From: Rhabditoides inermis | Lineage: Eukaryota; Nematoda; Chromadorea; Rhabditida; Rhabditidae | Assembly (NCBI GenBank): GCA_963966185.1 | Contig: CAWZYM010000302.1 | Span: 607,501 to 671,500 of the forward strand | Length of the DNA stretch: 64,000 nucleotides | Reading direction: 5' to 3' | Shown: piece by piece, positions 39,091 through 51,598 of the stretch | Numbering within the stretch: position 1 is the stretch's first letter | Layout: the number at the start of each line of letters is the position of its first letter | Made by a program: the position numbers and the translations under genes | The notes under the pieces: generated by a model | What the model was told of the DNA's origin: nothing | What the model saw: only the letters and a program-made list of their open reading frames with translations | Databases searched by the model: none

Positions 39091-42000
39091 ATGATGCGCC
39101 ATCTCGTTTTACTACTCCAACTAGTTCCCGCTATACAGTAAGTTGGTTATTGCACTCATCATGTCACTGCTGTCTCAGAGCAGGCTGGTGTTTCAATGGC
39201 GGAGCCAACCCCTACAAAAGGCTGAACGATCGGATCGGAACGAAACAATTCGATTCCGGTACCTTGCCGAAGGAGGTTTACAGAGAAGATACGGTATGTT
39301 GTCACTTGAATCTCGTTTGCACGCTCTCCGTTTCAATTCAGACGACCGTGTGTTTCGCGGTGTTCTATGAGGCTCAGTGGGAGAATGCGATCAAGGCGGA
39401 AGATGTGTACTTCGGATTCGGATCTCTCAACACATCGGCAACCGAGTTAAAGGACAAAGCCGTTCGCGACCATCTCAAACACAAAACAACCAAGCAGAGT
39501 GTGGTGAGAGAGGATTCTTATCGATTGATTATCCAACATCGCAACTTCTTTCAGACCAGCAACACATATTTTCTCGAGAACAACGACACGCCGTGTTATC
39601 CTGTGGACTGGGAGAGCTATAAACGAGTTAGTATACTTATAAGTAATGCTGAGCTCGATCAATTTCAGAGTGATTTCGGTAGCGGTCGTCGCATAAACTG
39701 GGCGTGGATGTGTATGTGCTATGATCCGCGAGAGATCTGCAACGACCTCACCTTTCTCAAGGTAGGCCAGACATGAACATGAGAGGATGTAACCAGAGAG
39801 TATGGAAGCGTGTCTAGACGCAATTCGCTCGGATCTCATTCGAGAACAGCTCGGCCGATCTCGTCCACACACCACTCCAGTCTATCGACTATGAAAGTAT
39901 GTGGTATGTCAATCGCTTATCCTTATTCGAAATCATCTTATATATGTATCTGAATGTATGTAATATTGTAATAACTGTATGCATGTGATGCTATACAGCT
40001 TCTAGCTTCTTCCATTCAGTCTACACTGAACACATGTCGCAACTGTGGGCGAATCGCAATTGGCGGCACTCGATCGACCCGCATCAGCCGGCGTTCACTC
40101 AGCCGGGCATGTGTCTGGAGAGATATGTCCACCAGCCATATGGATACGTCAAGCTCAACACGATCGACGTCCTCAACGAGGTCACACATGTAATCCTATA
40201 GTGTGTTCCCTTTTGTGACGGACCACGGACATAGACAGTTTCTTGACAGCACATGCAAATTGTGCATCATGCTGTCTGATCAAATGAAGAAGAAATGTTA
40301 GAAATGACCGCATTATAGAACACTTGCTTATTAATAGCATCTTTCATCTATTATTCCGGCCGCCCTGATTTGTCGGTCAGAAATTTGTGTTAGTATTTGT
40401 AAACGTTTTATGCATGCGCTTTTGTTGAATTGGGTCAAGACAAACTAACTTTCTTCACGAAAGTACTTTTAACAGATAATAAATGTGCTTTTGTTGAATT
40501 TCATAGAAATTTCTTCTCTTACTGATTGCCAAGCTCTGTCGTTCATTAGTACGCACAGAACTACGATGTGACACATTTTTATGACACATTGTTGCGTGTA
40601 TATGCAACTATATTTTTCTTGGTATTGTATAGAAACGATTTTAAACGACACTTCTCTTTTTGTTCGACGTGGCGTAAGTGCATGTCTGCGCTTTCTGCCG
40701 ACAGCGTGCTCTCTCGCGATTTCTCTGCGCCCCCTGCCCGCCTACCGGGAGAGAGAGCTAGCCAGAGTGACGGGAACCACCACCCACACGCTAGCCTTGC
40801 GAATCTAAATAACATGACTTGGATGAGTTCACATTGTTGCTAACATGACTTTGGGATATCGCTTCTTGAAAATTCTGGCGCGAGCCGTATCCTAAGCCGA
40901 AAGAGAGGGCGCTGCGCGCCCTCTCTAATGATATGAAGCATACAGTAATGCCTAAATGCTAGATACATAGGCTAACGCCGGGGAAAGACAGGTAGGCTGA
41001 CGAGGTTAGTGGCGTGAAGACGATACTTGATAACTTGATCGATAGTCATTCCTGGATCATTAGAGATCTTTTCAGCCCGTAGTTGGCACGATGTTTTACA
41101 GTGGCTTGTTCAATGGACCCATATGGTAATTTTTCGTCTTCCTACAAGAACCACTATGTGTATGCCTAGGTGCGCGATGACTATCGGTAGGATCAGCTCC
41201 TCGCACGGAACCATCATCCCATTCTCCAAGTACAAAACCGAGAAAGCGTACACAGATGGAATATATGTGTGAGTGTCGTCCATTTCAATCTAAAACGGAC
41301 ACGCACATGTCCTCTTAAGTAGCGGACTGACTCAAATCCTAGGGTCAGAAACAGCCTCAGATTTGTATCTGAGTGTCAGAAACAGGTTCAGATTTTGGGT
41401 CATATTTGCCTCAGATTTTGCCTCAGATTGTTTCACCAGCCTCAGAAATAGGGTCAGATTGTTGCTTCCCGCCGAAAGAGGCCAAATCTCGATTTGTCCC
41501 ACTGCGAAATTGGGGACATGGTAACGGGCATTTTGCCAGTCAGCACACCGTCCAGGTTCAGAAAAGCGCGCCAAGGATGGGCGGCCCAGAAAGCAGCCAT
41601 ACCCTCAGATTCGCTGCGAGACCAATCTCATATTCGCCTCCTTTTGGCGGCAAGCAACAATCTGACCCTTTTTCTGAGGCTGGGGAGACAATCTGAGGCA
41701 AAATCTGAGGCAAAATCTGACCCACTTTCTGACCCTCAGATACAAATCTGAGGTGTTTCTGAGGCAAAATCTAGGCCTAGATTTGAGTTTGTCTTCCGCT
41801 TTATCAGGAGAAATGATGCTCTCGTAAACAATGAGCTGATGGACTTTGAAGATGGCGCAGTCATTTGTCACGTCAAGATGGACAAACGGATGCGGGTGAG
41901 AAGTGGTGGACGGTGGTAGAGAGATGTTCATCCTTGAAAGGGACCCCCATATCCAGGGCAACACTGACCAGACGTGGTTCCGGCCGTATATGCCGGAAAA

Positions 42001-42346
42001 TGTGACCGACGAGCCTTTCATACTATGCGCATGCGACTACGACTATTGCAACAGCATAGAGAATACTAAGGTATGATCCCTCTCTTCCCCTCTCCCTCTC
42101 TCTTTCTCTTCCCCCCTCTTTCTCTCTCTCTCTAATCTCTCTCTAATCTCTCTCTAATCTCTGCCATGTTCAGATTATTCGTGACCACTACAACCAGCTC
42201 TATCCTCCCAGGCATGTCGAGAGTGACATCAAGGTGTGTCTATCGTGAATGAGTGTGCAGACATGCAGAAGACATGCTTTGTTCAGAACAGCCAGAGATA
42301 CGCACAGGAGGAGATATGGTCGGACGCATACCCGCCGGCACATTGA
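39091..42346 (+). CDS. secreted protein with two six-cysteine three-finger-like modules (TFP1)
   Basis: Thirteen exons give 399 aa: 39091-39137, 39179-39293, 39342-39503, 39555-39626, 39669-39761, 39818-39896, 40020-40180, 41076-41125, 41170-41268, 41808-41895, 41957-42070, 42174-42233, 42287-42346. A signal peptide (MMRHLVLLLQLVPAI) is followed by two modules with the same cysteine order: WCF, VCF, PCY, MCMC, ICN; then GMC, WCA, ICH, LCAC, YCN. The closing C-x-C-x(5-6)-CN is the hallmark of Ly6/uPAR three-finger domains. There is no C-terminal hydrophobic tail, so the protein is predicted to be secreted rather than GPI-anchored. Function unknown. Its paralogue follows 110 bp downstream. The intron before exon 8 holds a Helitron-like element; the intron before exon 10 is nearly all foldback element and is absent from the paralogue. 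The donor after exon 7 (GTCACA) is weak. Confidence 0.78.
40382..40928 (+). mobile_element. foldback/Helitron-like element, copy D (single arm)
   Basis: Carries one arm (40382-40478) similar to the right arms of the copies at 2321 and 21907, the conserved ATTTCATAGAAAT motif, and the 3' block beginning AACATGACTTGG. It ends with a perfect 10-bp hairpin, stem 40903-40912 with 40916-40925 and loop TGC, whose last base begins CTAA (40925-40928) followed by T. A hairpin next to CTAA with a T after it is the classical Helitron 3' terminus. It lies in intron 7 of TFP1 and encodes no protein. Confidence 0.6.
41331..41790. mobile_element. foldback (inverted-repeat) element in TFP1 intron 9
   Basis: The two arms (about 41331-41490 and 41610-41790) are long imperfect inverted copies rich in the motif CCTCAGATT/AATCTGAGG, separated by a 110-bp core. 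The element accounts for about 460 of the 539 bp of the intron. No ORF. Unrelated in sequence to the Helitron-like family. Confidence 0.8.
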
Positions 42347-42456
42347 ACACTTAATTTCATTTTTCCAAATACACGGCTCATTTACGTGTCCTACAATGTC
42401 ATTGATAAAGATTGCTTTGGTCTTTTGTTTCGATCATTTCTTCTGGCCGTCGGGCG
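42347..42456 (+). promoter_or_regulatory. 110-bp intercistronic gap between TFP1 and TFP2
   Basis: Two same-strand genes 110 bp apart with a T-rich spacer match the usual spacing in nematode operons, where downstream mRNAs receive SL2-type leaders. I see no AATAAA in the gap, so how TFP1 is polyadenylated is unclear. Operon status is inference. Confidence 0.35.
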
Positions 42457-42859
42457 ATGGGCGGTCGATTGATCCTCGCTCTTCTCTCTCTTGTCGCACT
42501 CGCGGTCGCAGCCGCACAAGTACGGTAGGAGTGGTGGTGATGTGTGGAGATGTGTATAGCCTGCGCCACAGCGGAAGTTTTCGATCTACCTCGCTTGCAG
42601 TCTGAAATACGGTGCCATAACCGTCTGCCTATCTTGTTTTGCGCACTATTGCCAAGAGCTGACCTTCCATCTTCCTTTGATCTACTCCACCGCACGCAAC
42701 ATATTGGGAGCATAGAACTATATGGGTCTTGGCAGAGGAAGTAGATGGGTGTGTGTTGTAGTAGGTGCGTGAGAGGCGGAATGGAGCCGTCCCAACGACT
42801 CATCGACAAGAACTCGAAACTACAGCGCAACTGGACACAAGTCGTGGGAAACGAGGTGG

Positions 42860-42907
<48 letters not shown>

Positions 42908-45900
42908 TCTCCCTCTCCCTCTCTCTCTCTCTCTCTCGCTCTCTCTCTCCTCTCTCCCTATCTCTTCCCACTCTCTCTCTCTCTTCCTCTCTATCTCTAT
43001 CTCTCTCTTCCTCTCCCTCTCCCTCTCCCTCTCCCTCTCCCTCTCCCTCCTCTCTCGTACTCTCTGCCTGCAGAGGACCGTCTGTGTGGCGCTGATGTAT
43101 GAGGTGCAATGGTCGGACGGAGTGGTAGCCACTGACATCATGCTGGGAATCGAATCATTATTCACTGTCGCTAATGTCGCCTTCAAGAATGTATCCAATG
43201 AAGCCAATGAACTCATCAACATTGATGCATTCACCGCAGTGGAGACATACACGCATCGGTGTCGAGAAGTCGATCCGGAGAAAATGCAGGCTGAAATTCA
43301 AAATACGTACAGAAGAGATGGAAGGACACCTTACGACGTGAGTTTTTTTGTTGTTGCAAAACACTTAATTTTCATATTTTAGAACAGTAATGATACGCGT
43401 TTTAACATGGGTTGGTTGTGTGTCTGCATTGATTCATTATGCAACGACCTCACCTTCATAAATGTTGACTTTCGCGTTATGCAAATGTAATCAAACAGTT
43501 TTAGACCCGTTTCGCCAAGATCAAACATTATATGGCAAGCATTGGTGATACGATTCCACTACAATCAATCGACCTGGATGGTATGTAGTGGGGATTCACT
43601 ACAAGAGGTCCCACCTAGGGGGCGGGGTCAGTGACAGCGCGCGGTGTGAGCGCGCGGCGGCTGTTTACAACCGGCGCGCGCGCGTCAACGGACAATGCAA
43701 CAGATGCCATAGTTCCTAGATATTATGAGTGATACAATTTTTGAAAGTTTGAAAATGAAATTCAGAGAAATTCCGGAAAAAATGAATGTGATGAAACAAT
43801 GTAACATGATATATCATTGGAACCGGAAAGTTACAACAAGTCGAGCGGACTTATTTGTTTTTCTTGTATTCTATCTATTCTTATCATTATAAGAAAAATC
43901 TGAATGATATCAATCATATCAATGTTCTCGGTGAACACGTAATGTGAGTAGCGTGATTTGCCTAAAGTAACATATTGTGAACATCTAATTAGAGTGATAT
44001 TGGAGAGTGGACGACTCAGAAACGTCTATCGCTTCGTTTCCTCTGGTATTGCCCGAGGGCTCTGTATCTAGGGCACGTTTATTGTTTATAAACCGTACTA
44101 AAGTTGTTGTTTGGTAAAGCAATTATCATTCCTGTCATTATTATCCCTCACCATGGCTTACCTCGTACCCTTTCGCCCAACTACCATGTGCTTGTCCCAA
44201 TCTGTTACGAACCCTATATTTCGCTGGTTCAACATCCATGACGACTCCATTTGCTGCACCTATGCTGTCAAGCGCAGAGGCAAAGCTCGCTGGACTGTTC
44301 GCTGCATTGCCTGTCATACTGTAGTGGGGAAGGCACAGGTAAGTGACTGTTTTCAGTCATTCCATATTGATGTAATTGTTCAGAGCGCAAAGAAGAAGGA
44401 CGACTCGGTCGTGGTTCCGACGGCGTTCACGTGTCAGGTCGACTCTGCCAAGACCACCTGGTTCTTCGACACTCCACTCGCCCACGACTCTCCCCACCTC
44501 ATTCAGAAGCACATTTGCGGATATCCCAGCGGCCCTCAGTTCAAGACAGTCAAGGTTAGTCGCGTTTTTTTTCTTTAGTAACTTGTAACTTCCTAATAGT
44601 AACTTCCTAATATTGATATCACAGGATATCTGCACTCGCTATATGTACTCGGCGCGGGAGATGGGCATCGAGATGAACCTGAAGCCCTGTCAGACCATGC
44701 CTTTCGCTCTATCCAAGATTTGTACTGATGAATCGACCAAGGACCTGCCCGCCTCTATGCACGTGCGTATTTCTTTAAAAACAGATTCCTCCATTCATCT
44801 CATTTAGATGGAAATAGAAGAACACATCACTCACAACAACGACCAAGTTAGCCGATCGATCAGCTACCACAGGAGACGTACGGTGTGTTCAAGCCGCCCA
44901 TGCGTCTCCGCCTCGACTCGAGCAAGAAGCTGCGTATGCAGTGCTGTCGGTTCTCCAAGTATCTCATCGACACTTTCCTCAAGAACAAGGTGGGTATCTT
45001 CACTCTCCTCTTATCACTGATCATTTTCATCCAGACTTATCGTGGGATGTGGTCTCATCGTGGTAACTACCGACATCGAACGACGAATGTCTGCGAAGGC
45101 TACAACAACAAGCTGGCTCACATGATTGGTGAGTGCACATTGCATGACCTGGTTTCTAATTCTAATTACGGTTTTCAGACTGCCGCAAGCCCGGTCTGCT
45201 CAACATTCTGCGTGTCGTTGTGCCCCAGATACACCAAGCGTCTGCCCAGGCGAGGTATTGGAGGAGGAAGGCGGCTGATGGACAGGAGAAGGAGGGACGG
45301 CCGAAGAACAACATGCGTGAGCACCGCGCCCAGCGACTCGCCGAGATCCGCGCCCACCAGTTCAACTTCGAGTACACCGCACTCGCCCAGAAGCTCAACC
45401 GCAAGTACGTCTACGACTTCTTGAAAGCAACCTCTCGTTATCAGAAAAAGTTCACTCGGTAGATACTTGATATTGTTGATTATTTCGTGGATTATATCTT
45501 ACTCTCTTTGTACATATTGTTGTTTTATCGCGCGCGTCTTCATATGTTCGGTTTTTGTTGAATATTTCATAAATATTTAGATTTCCGGGTGTGATTTTTG
45601 CTTCGTTGAATTCGGTAGAAAACAAGCTTTCAGAAAATATATGGTTTTCATACTCAAAACTGTCTCATTATTTAGATATTTAGTGAAAACTAAAATTCAA
45701 TTTCAAATTTCCCGCGTTTTTTCCCGCCAAAATGAGACGCCACGCCAAAAACCCCCCTACTACTCCTACAGTACCCACTTGGTGGTCCCGCCCCCATCCC
45801 ACCACCCCGCCCCCTCCTCCTACCACCCCCTACCGATATGGGACCTTGTGGGACCTCTTGTAGGAAGACCATGTAGTGGACAGTTGTGTGAAAGAGAGGC

Positions 45901-46373
45901 CACATTCATTCAGCATACGACGCTGCGATGAAAGTGTTCTGGGGAGTGGAAGAGTTCGGCAAGGTGGGACACTGCTTCGAGGGCTTCGTCAACCACCCAT
46001 ATGGATTCGCCGAGCTGGACACGATCGACCTTCTGCTATCGGTAGACACATGATACTCACTCATAATGATATCCATGGCAGAGTGTTAGTGGCAACATGT
46101 TCTACAGCGGCTACATTGCCGGACCGATGTGGTGAGAGTTCGTTTTCTCACTTATCAACTCTCTAGGTGTGCGATCTCTTTCGGCCGTCTCTCATCCTCC
46201 TATGGCTCGATCGTTCCATTCTCCAGAAATGCCACCGTTCCATTCGCGAATGGAGCATTTGTGGAGGATAAGAAAGCAACAGAGGAGATGGAACGAAACG
46301 ATCCTCACATGAAAGAGTTCCAGTTCAAGTGTTTCCGGAGGGACACGGAGGCGGTGAAAGAGGTGGGCTAAGT

Positions 46374-46406
<33 letters not shown>

Positions 46407-46723
46407 AGAGAGGGAGGGAGAGAGGGAGGTAGAGAGAGAGACCTTGTTTGCAGATCAAGCTGGCCGACTGGTACCGAGCGTACCTTCCCCCGGAGAGCCA
46501 CGACAGCCCACTGCTGATCTGCGCCTGCAACTCGGATCTGTGCAACAACACAGACAACGCGCAGGCCATCCGACAACACTTCCTCGCATCGAAGAAGAAG
46601 ACAGAGGTGGACGAGTACACATTTCACATACAATCAATGCACGCAACGAAAATGGTTTCGACTCCTGGCATCTTACCACTTGAGCCTTTCATCAATGCAT
46701 TCCACACAGAGATGGACAAGTAG
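42457..46723 (+). CDS. secreted protein with two six-cysteine three-finger-like modules (TFP2)
   Basis: Paralogue of the preceding gene. Nine exons give 407 aa: 42457-42524, 42765-42855, 43074-43337, 43383-43463, 43505-43580, 45914-46041, 46082-46131, 46167-46362, 46454-46723. Signal peptide MGGRLILALLSLVALAVAAA. Module 1 cysteines: RCV, VCV, HRC, LCVC, LCN. Module 2: GHC, WCA, FKC, ICAC, LCN. The shared motif CNDLTF ends module 1 in both genes, and HPYG..LDTID / QPYG..LNTID lies in module 2 of both. Intron 5 is occupied by a complete MULE-like transposon (43592-45870). Exon 8 spans what are two exons in TFP1. The donor after exon 4 (GTTGAC, or GTTATG slightly later) is weak, so that junction may shift by a few codons. 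Confidence 0.75.
43592..45870 (+). mobile_element. MULE-like DNA transposon with 9-bp target duplication
   Basis: Terminal inverted repeats of 23 bp (43592-43614 and 45848-45870, 19 of 23 matching; the inner 16 bp, CTACAAGAGGTCCCAC, are identical) bound a 2279-bp element. ATGTAGTGG flanks it on both sides (43583-43591 and 45871-45879): a 9-bp duplication, as made by Mutator-like transposases. Inside lie GC-rich subterminal sequence and a six-exon gene in the same orientation as the host. Removing the element and one duplication leaves a 45-bp intron of normal nematode form. Confidence 0.85.
44153..45462 (+). CDS. MULE-transposase-related protein lacking a visible DDE core
   Basis: Six exons give 336 aa: 44153-44338, 44384-44554, 44625-44762, 44852-44989, 45035-45128, 45179-45462. 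An N-terminal Cys/His-rich region (WTVRCIACHTVVGK near residue 50, further Cys/His near 100) could be a zinc finger of FLYWCH type. The C-terminal part, KTYRGMWSHR then RHRTTNVCEGYNNKLAHMI, resembles the end of MULE transposases (W...RTNN..EGW...N). The catalytic DDE region that normally precedes this is not recognisable, so the protein is probably a deletion derivative or has an accessory role. All frames and junctions are intact. The tail (residues 270-336) is Arg/Lys/Gln-rich. Placement inside matching TIRs with 9-bp duplications supports the family call independently. Confidence 0.6.
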
Positions 46724-48067
46724 AGACATTGTTATTCCACATGAACGAATCAACGACTTGTCAAACGCCTGATTTTGAGATTATACATTTTCCAGCTGTC
46801 TTCGGATGAATTCGAAGAGTCTTCGATCTGGTCGCCCGCAGAAGTCGGCATCAACTGAGGCAATGCGTTTCAAGTGTTTTGATAAATCATTTTTGAAGTT
46901 TTTTTTTCAAATATTTTTTTTTGTTTCTTGAAATGTTTACGGTGTGACGAAGTTACGGAAATGATAACAGACGTGAAAACAAACATAGTCTTAGGAGAAA
47001 GTTGGGAGGAGAATAAGTCGACATGTTGCTAAATGACAGGTGCCTTATTTTGATACTTGATTGTTGCTCATATAGGGCAATCATTTCGCTGAATGTTTAC
47101 CAGACAGCATTTAAGGCATCAATAGCCCGTTACCAGCCCTCGCGAGACCATTCGACCGCACAATTCGCGCGCTTGGCGGTCTCTTTTTAGGAAAAAATGA
47201 GGGTCATTCGCAAGTTTAATGAAGCAGAGTTCCCCATCTTCTAAAGTTACTTTTTCTTTTCGGAATGAAGCAATCTTCACAAAATTTTGATATGTGATGT
47301 GTAATTAAGCAGAGAAGTAATCAATAGTGCTCTTCGATCTCTGGTGTTCGTTTTTTTTAATTTTGGCCTTCGTTTTTCAGTATGAGTCCAAAAACCTTGA
47401 TTTTGAGTCGTTTTCCGATGGTAAAACTCCAAAACTCAATTACTCTCAACTTATCGCACAACTCCTTTTTGAAGGACATGCCCAGATAGAATGCTCAGAG
47501 ATCGCTAGGGCTCGATTTTTCGATTTCCGTCATTTCTACCGTGTTTGAGCACAAAAACACACTATCGGGGCAAATTTGCATAAAATTCTCGTGTCTGGCG
47601 AGCCAGCAATATTGCCGTACGATGAAAGAGGGAAATGGCCTATATGACAATAAAAACACGAAGAACGGCGATTCCTCGTTATCTACACGGCCAGACCGAT
47701 TGCGTGGGTCGCATTGAACACAATTGAACAAAAGGTAATAAATAATTCATTTCTAACTCAAATCATATAAATATCACCTCTTTCTCTCATCAATATGTTC
47801 TAAAACAGTACTCGTGAAGGGGGTTTGAATATATGAACAGAAGAATCAGACAGACACAACAAAAATACCCAATCAAGAATCAAACAATCATCAACTGAAC
47901 AAAAAAGAGCAATCACAGCAAATGAAAGAAAATAAAGGAGAAATGCGCATAAGTGATTAGGAAACAAGTAAATGTGACAATTGACACGACTCTGTAAGTG
48001 AACTGATTCAAACATGTAAGTTGAGCAACTGGGATTGTAATTGAATAATTGTAAGCTAATCGATAAA
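46724..48067. other. convergent intergenic region between TFP2 and the flippase
   Basis: Contains the 3' UTRs of both convergent genes and AT-rich sequence. No gene, tRNA or repeat that I can support. Confidence 0.55.
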
Positions 48068-48375
48068 TCAATCGATAATACGGTCTCTCCTTCCGGTCTT
48101 CTTCCGGCGATACTCCTTCAGACCCTCGATCGGCTCGTACGGCCACATGAACGTGTTGATTATCGCGGTGACGGCAAACCTGCACATCATAGGGTTACGG
48201 TACGGTACAGTACTCTAAAGTACCTCGGTAGACAGGCGATGACAAGTGATAGGAGCTGGACGGCCCAGAAGCCAGAGGTACGCAGGTACTTGAAGGCAAT
48301 CAACACCGGCACACCGGGACAGACTGAAACGAGCCCATTCTCTCTCTCCCTCCCTCCCTCCCTCTCCCCCTTCCT

Positions 48376-48424
<49 letters not shown>

Positions 48425-48547
48425 AACTCACTCTGTATAGTAGGCGACATGATAGAAGTGGTGAGAATGAAATATCCGAAATGTCCGACGGTGCACAGAA
48501 CAAACGAGAAGATTATCGGACCGCCCTGCAAAGAGAGTGATAGAGAG

Positions 48548-48607
<60 letters not shown>

Positions 48608-49327
48608 GTAGAGAGAGAGGAAGGAAGAGAGAGAGAGGGAGGAGAGAGAGGGGGAGGGACCACCCACGAAGCTCCTGCACTCTATCATCAGGTGTGCGTT
48701 GTTGACGATGAACAGCTGCGTGGCCAGTACGAATCCCAGTGAGAACAGATGCATCTCCGTATCCCAGTAGAACTGAAAGAAAACAGAGGTATAGTATAGG
48801 GTATTCTCCCTTTCACGGTAAGGCATCTCGCCGTGTATTTTCTAGACATCATTCTGTCATACTCAGTCGTATTACATACACTAGACTTTTACTTCTGACA
48901 ATGAGTCTGCCACAGAAATCAGTGCCGAACTCACTCCCTTGAGAAACGCTTCAAGTTACGTCATCGGTTACAGAATGACTAGTTGCCCACCTGATCTGCT
49001 ATGAAGTAGCATACGGCAGCCTGCCAGAGGGCGTCGGCCATATTCGCCCAGAACAGCCACTGGGTGTAGAGGCGAGAGAGACGACCGGCAGAGTACAGGG
49101 ACGGGTGGGCTGCACCAGAAACGATCATTTCACAACACATACACTACATTGCCACTGTACACTATATTACAGTATATATTTCACCCCAGTACACTATCAT
49201 ACACTATATGGCACAGTCTTGATGGGTTAATATGGAGACAAGTAAGGAGACTCACCCAGTAACACCTTGGCAGGCAAGTCCTGGTCGACAATTCCAAACA
49301 CGAGAGGTTGCAGGCTGGAAAGGGGAA

Positions 49328-49401
<74 letters not shown>

Positions 49402-51507
49402 TTGGTACTGACGCGGTGAATATGATTGGGTAGAACATCATATAGATTGGATCGAGTGGCGATTGTCCCGTGAATCCGTTGAAGATGTTGGCGAAGAACA
49501 ACAGAAACACAAAGTTCTGAAAAAGGCGAACGTTTTTTTTTGGTTACTGGACGCGTTTCACATCTGGAAACCAAAATGTACGTTTCAGAAATTACATAAG
49601 AAAAACTGAGCGACTAATAAAGTTCTAATGGTATGTATAGAGAAAAAACAATACTAATTCCATATATAATAACAATACTATAATAACCCACGGCGTTCTT
49701 GTATAGGAAGTATAGGAATGCCCTGGATAGTCGGTCGTAGTTCCAGTGTCCGTGGAGCAGGAGCAGACGGCGCAGGAAGCGGAAGCGGGACAGCGCGTAG
49801 TCACTCGCCATCACTGCCTGCAACCAAGAACGAGCTCGCAGCTGCCAGCTCTGTCCGACACGTTTCAATGAGATTTCAGAACTGAGAGAAGATATTTGAG
49901 ACAATGCATCCGGCGTTCCCGTGCGCAAAAAATCTTGTTACATGGAAAAGATGCGTATTTTATATTGGTATGAATTTTTTATTGGCCTTACCTGCATTCC
50001 CTCCTTTCCACTGATTCCAATTCCCACGTGAGCAGCCTGGATCATCGGGACATCGTTCGCACCGTCTCCAATCGCCAGAACCTGCACATCATATAGATGG
50101 ATACGGTAGCTGGATACGGTACTGACCCGTCCGTTGAGGTACTTTCTTACTGACTGCACAATGTCCGATTTCTCAGCAGGAGTCATGCGGAAGCAGAGAA
50201 CAGAGGTGCACCTGGAAAGAGATGGAGCTACAGTACCCTACCATTATCGTACCTCTCGATAGCGTGAATGAGTAGCGGGTCGCCATCGCGCATCAAACGA
50301 ACAGTCTCCGGGGCAAGGATCAGGTTGTACCTGAAAGACGGTGGATGAATACAGAACTCTACTATATATTAGGGACTACTATTTATATAACCACAATATC
50401 ACAGATATAGGACAGGTACTTCCTGAATACAGTAGTGTTTTGTGTACAGTACCTTCCGGCCTCTCCAGCCACTGCATCCAGATCGTCCATATCAGCTATC
50501 TCCACCACGGGAAGGCTAGGCGCGAACAGACCGCACGAACGGGCTGCAATGCACAAATGTTGTGAACATTATTTCAAGTGTGTATCCGGACAATGAAAGC
50601 CATTTTTTTGTGTAAACGTAGTTTGTCTAACAGAAGTTTGTCTTTTTTAACCAATTTTTCAGCGATAACTGACCGATGTTGACAGCTGTCTCCAGCTTGT
50701 CTCCTGTGAGCAGCCAGACCTGGATGCCCGCCTGGCGGAGAGAAGTGATCGTCTCCGACACACCGTCCTGCAAACACTCCATAAGCCCCGCCCACTCTAG
50801 CCCCGCCCCTCTCCCACCTGCAGCTTGTCCTCGATTCCGGTGACTCCGATGAGTGTGAGGCCAGTCTCGAGCAGATCCGCTGTGTCCGACAGCATCTCAT
50901 CCCGATCGTCAGAAGAATCCATCTCCACCTAGAAGGAAAGTGACGTCATCTCTCTCTCCCTCTCTCACCCCCTATCTCTCCCTCTCACTCACAAACTGGT
51001 ATGTGTGTTCCCACTCTCTGTACACACTCCAGGGGATGAATCTCTTGGCGAGCACCAGTGTGCGCAGACCCCGAGAGGCATAGTCGTACAGCCGAGTCTC
51101 CGCCTCTGCCAGTCTGAAACGGATGCATTCGATACGTTTCTAATGATTGTATAGGCCAGTAGATGCAATATATAGTTGTGTTGACGTACCTGAGTGCCTC
51201 GCTGTCAGTGTCACTGGTGGTGATCTCTATGGAAGGAGAGGCCAGATGGACGGTGGACAGCTTGTGCGCCACTTCCGTCAGGTCACTGAGAAGAGGGGTA
51301 TAAGCAAACTCACAAGATTAGACCCGAGATCTTCAAAATCAGTGAAATGAACTACACAACTAATTGTTGAAAATATCCTTGCTGTCTGCAAACATTTCTG
51401 TCTTTTTCTATGTCCACTCACCGCAGCACATCCTCCTCTCCTCTCGTTGACGGATCCCGATCGAAGGCCGGGTTCGTGTAGCCATGACCATGACCGAAGC
51501 CTGAGGA

Positions 51508-51598
<91 letters not shown>

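Noticed and set aside
39012..39776. A 254-aa uninterrupted ORF as the TFP1 coding region
   Set aside because: It reads through clear GTAAGT, GTATGT, GTGAGA and GTTAGT donors; the spliced model restores the cysteine spacing seen in TFP2.
41373..41767. Overlapping frames in TFP1 intron 9 on both strands
   Set aside because: They come from the CAGATT/AATCTG inverted repeats of the foldback element.
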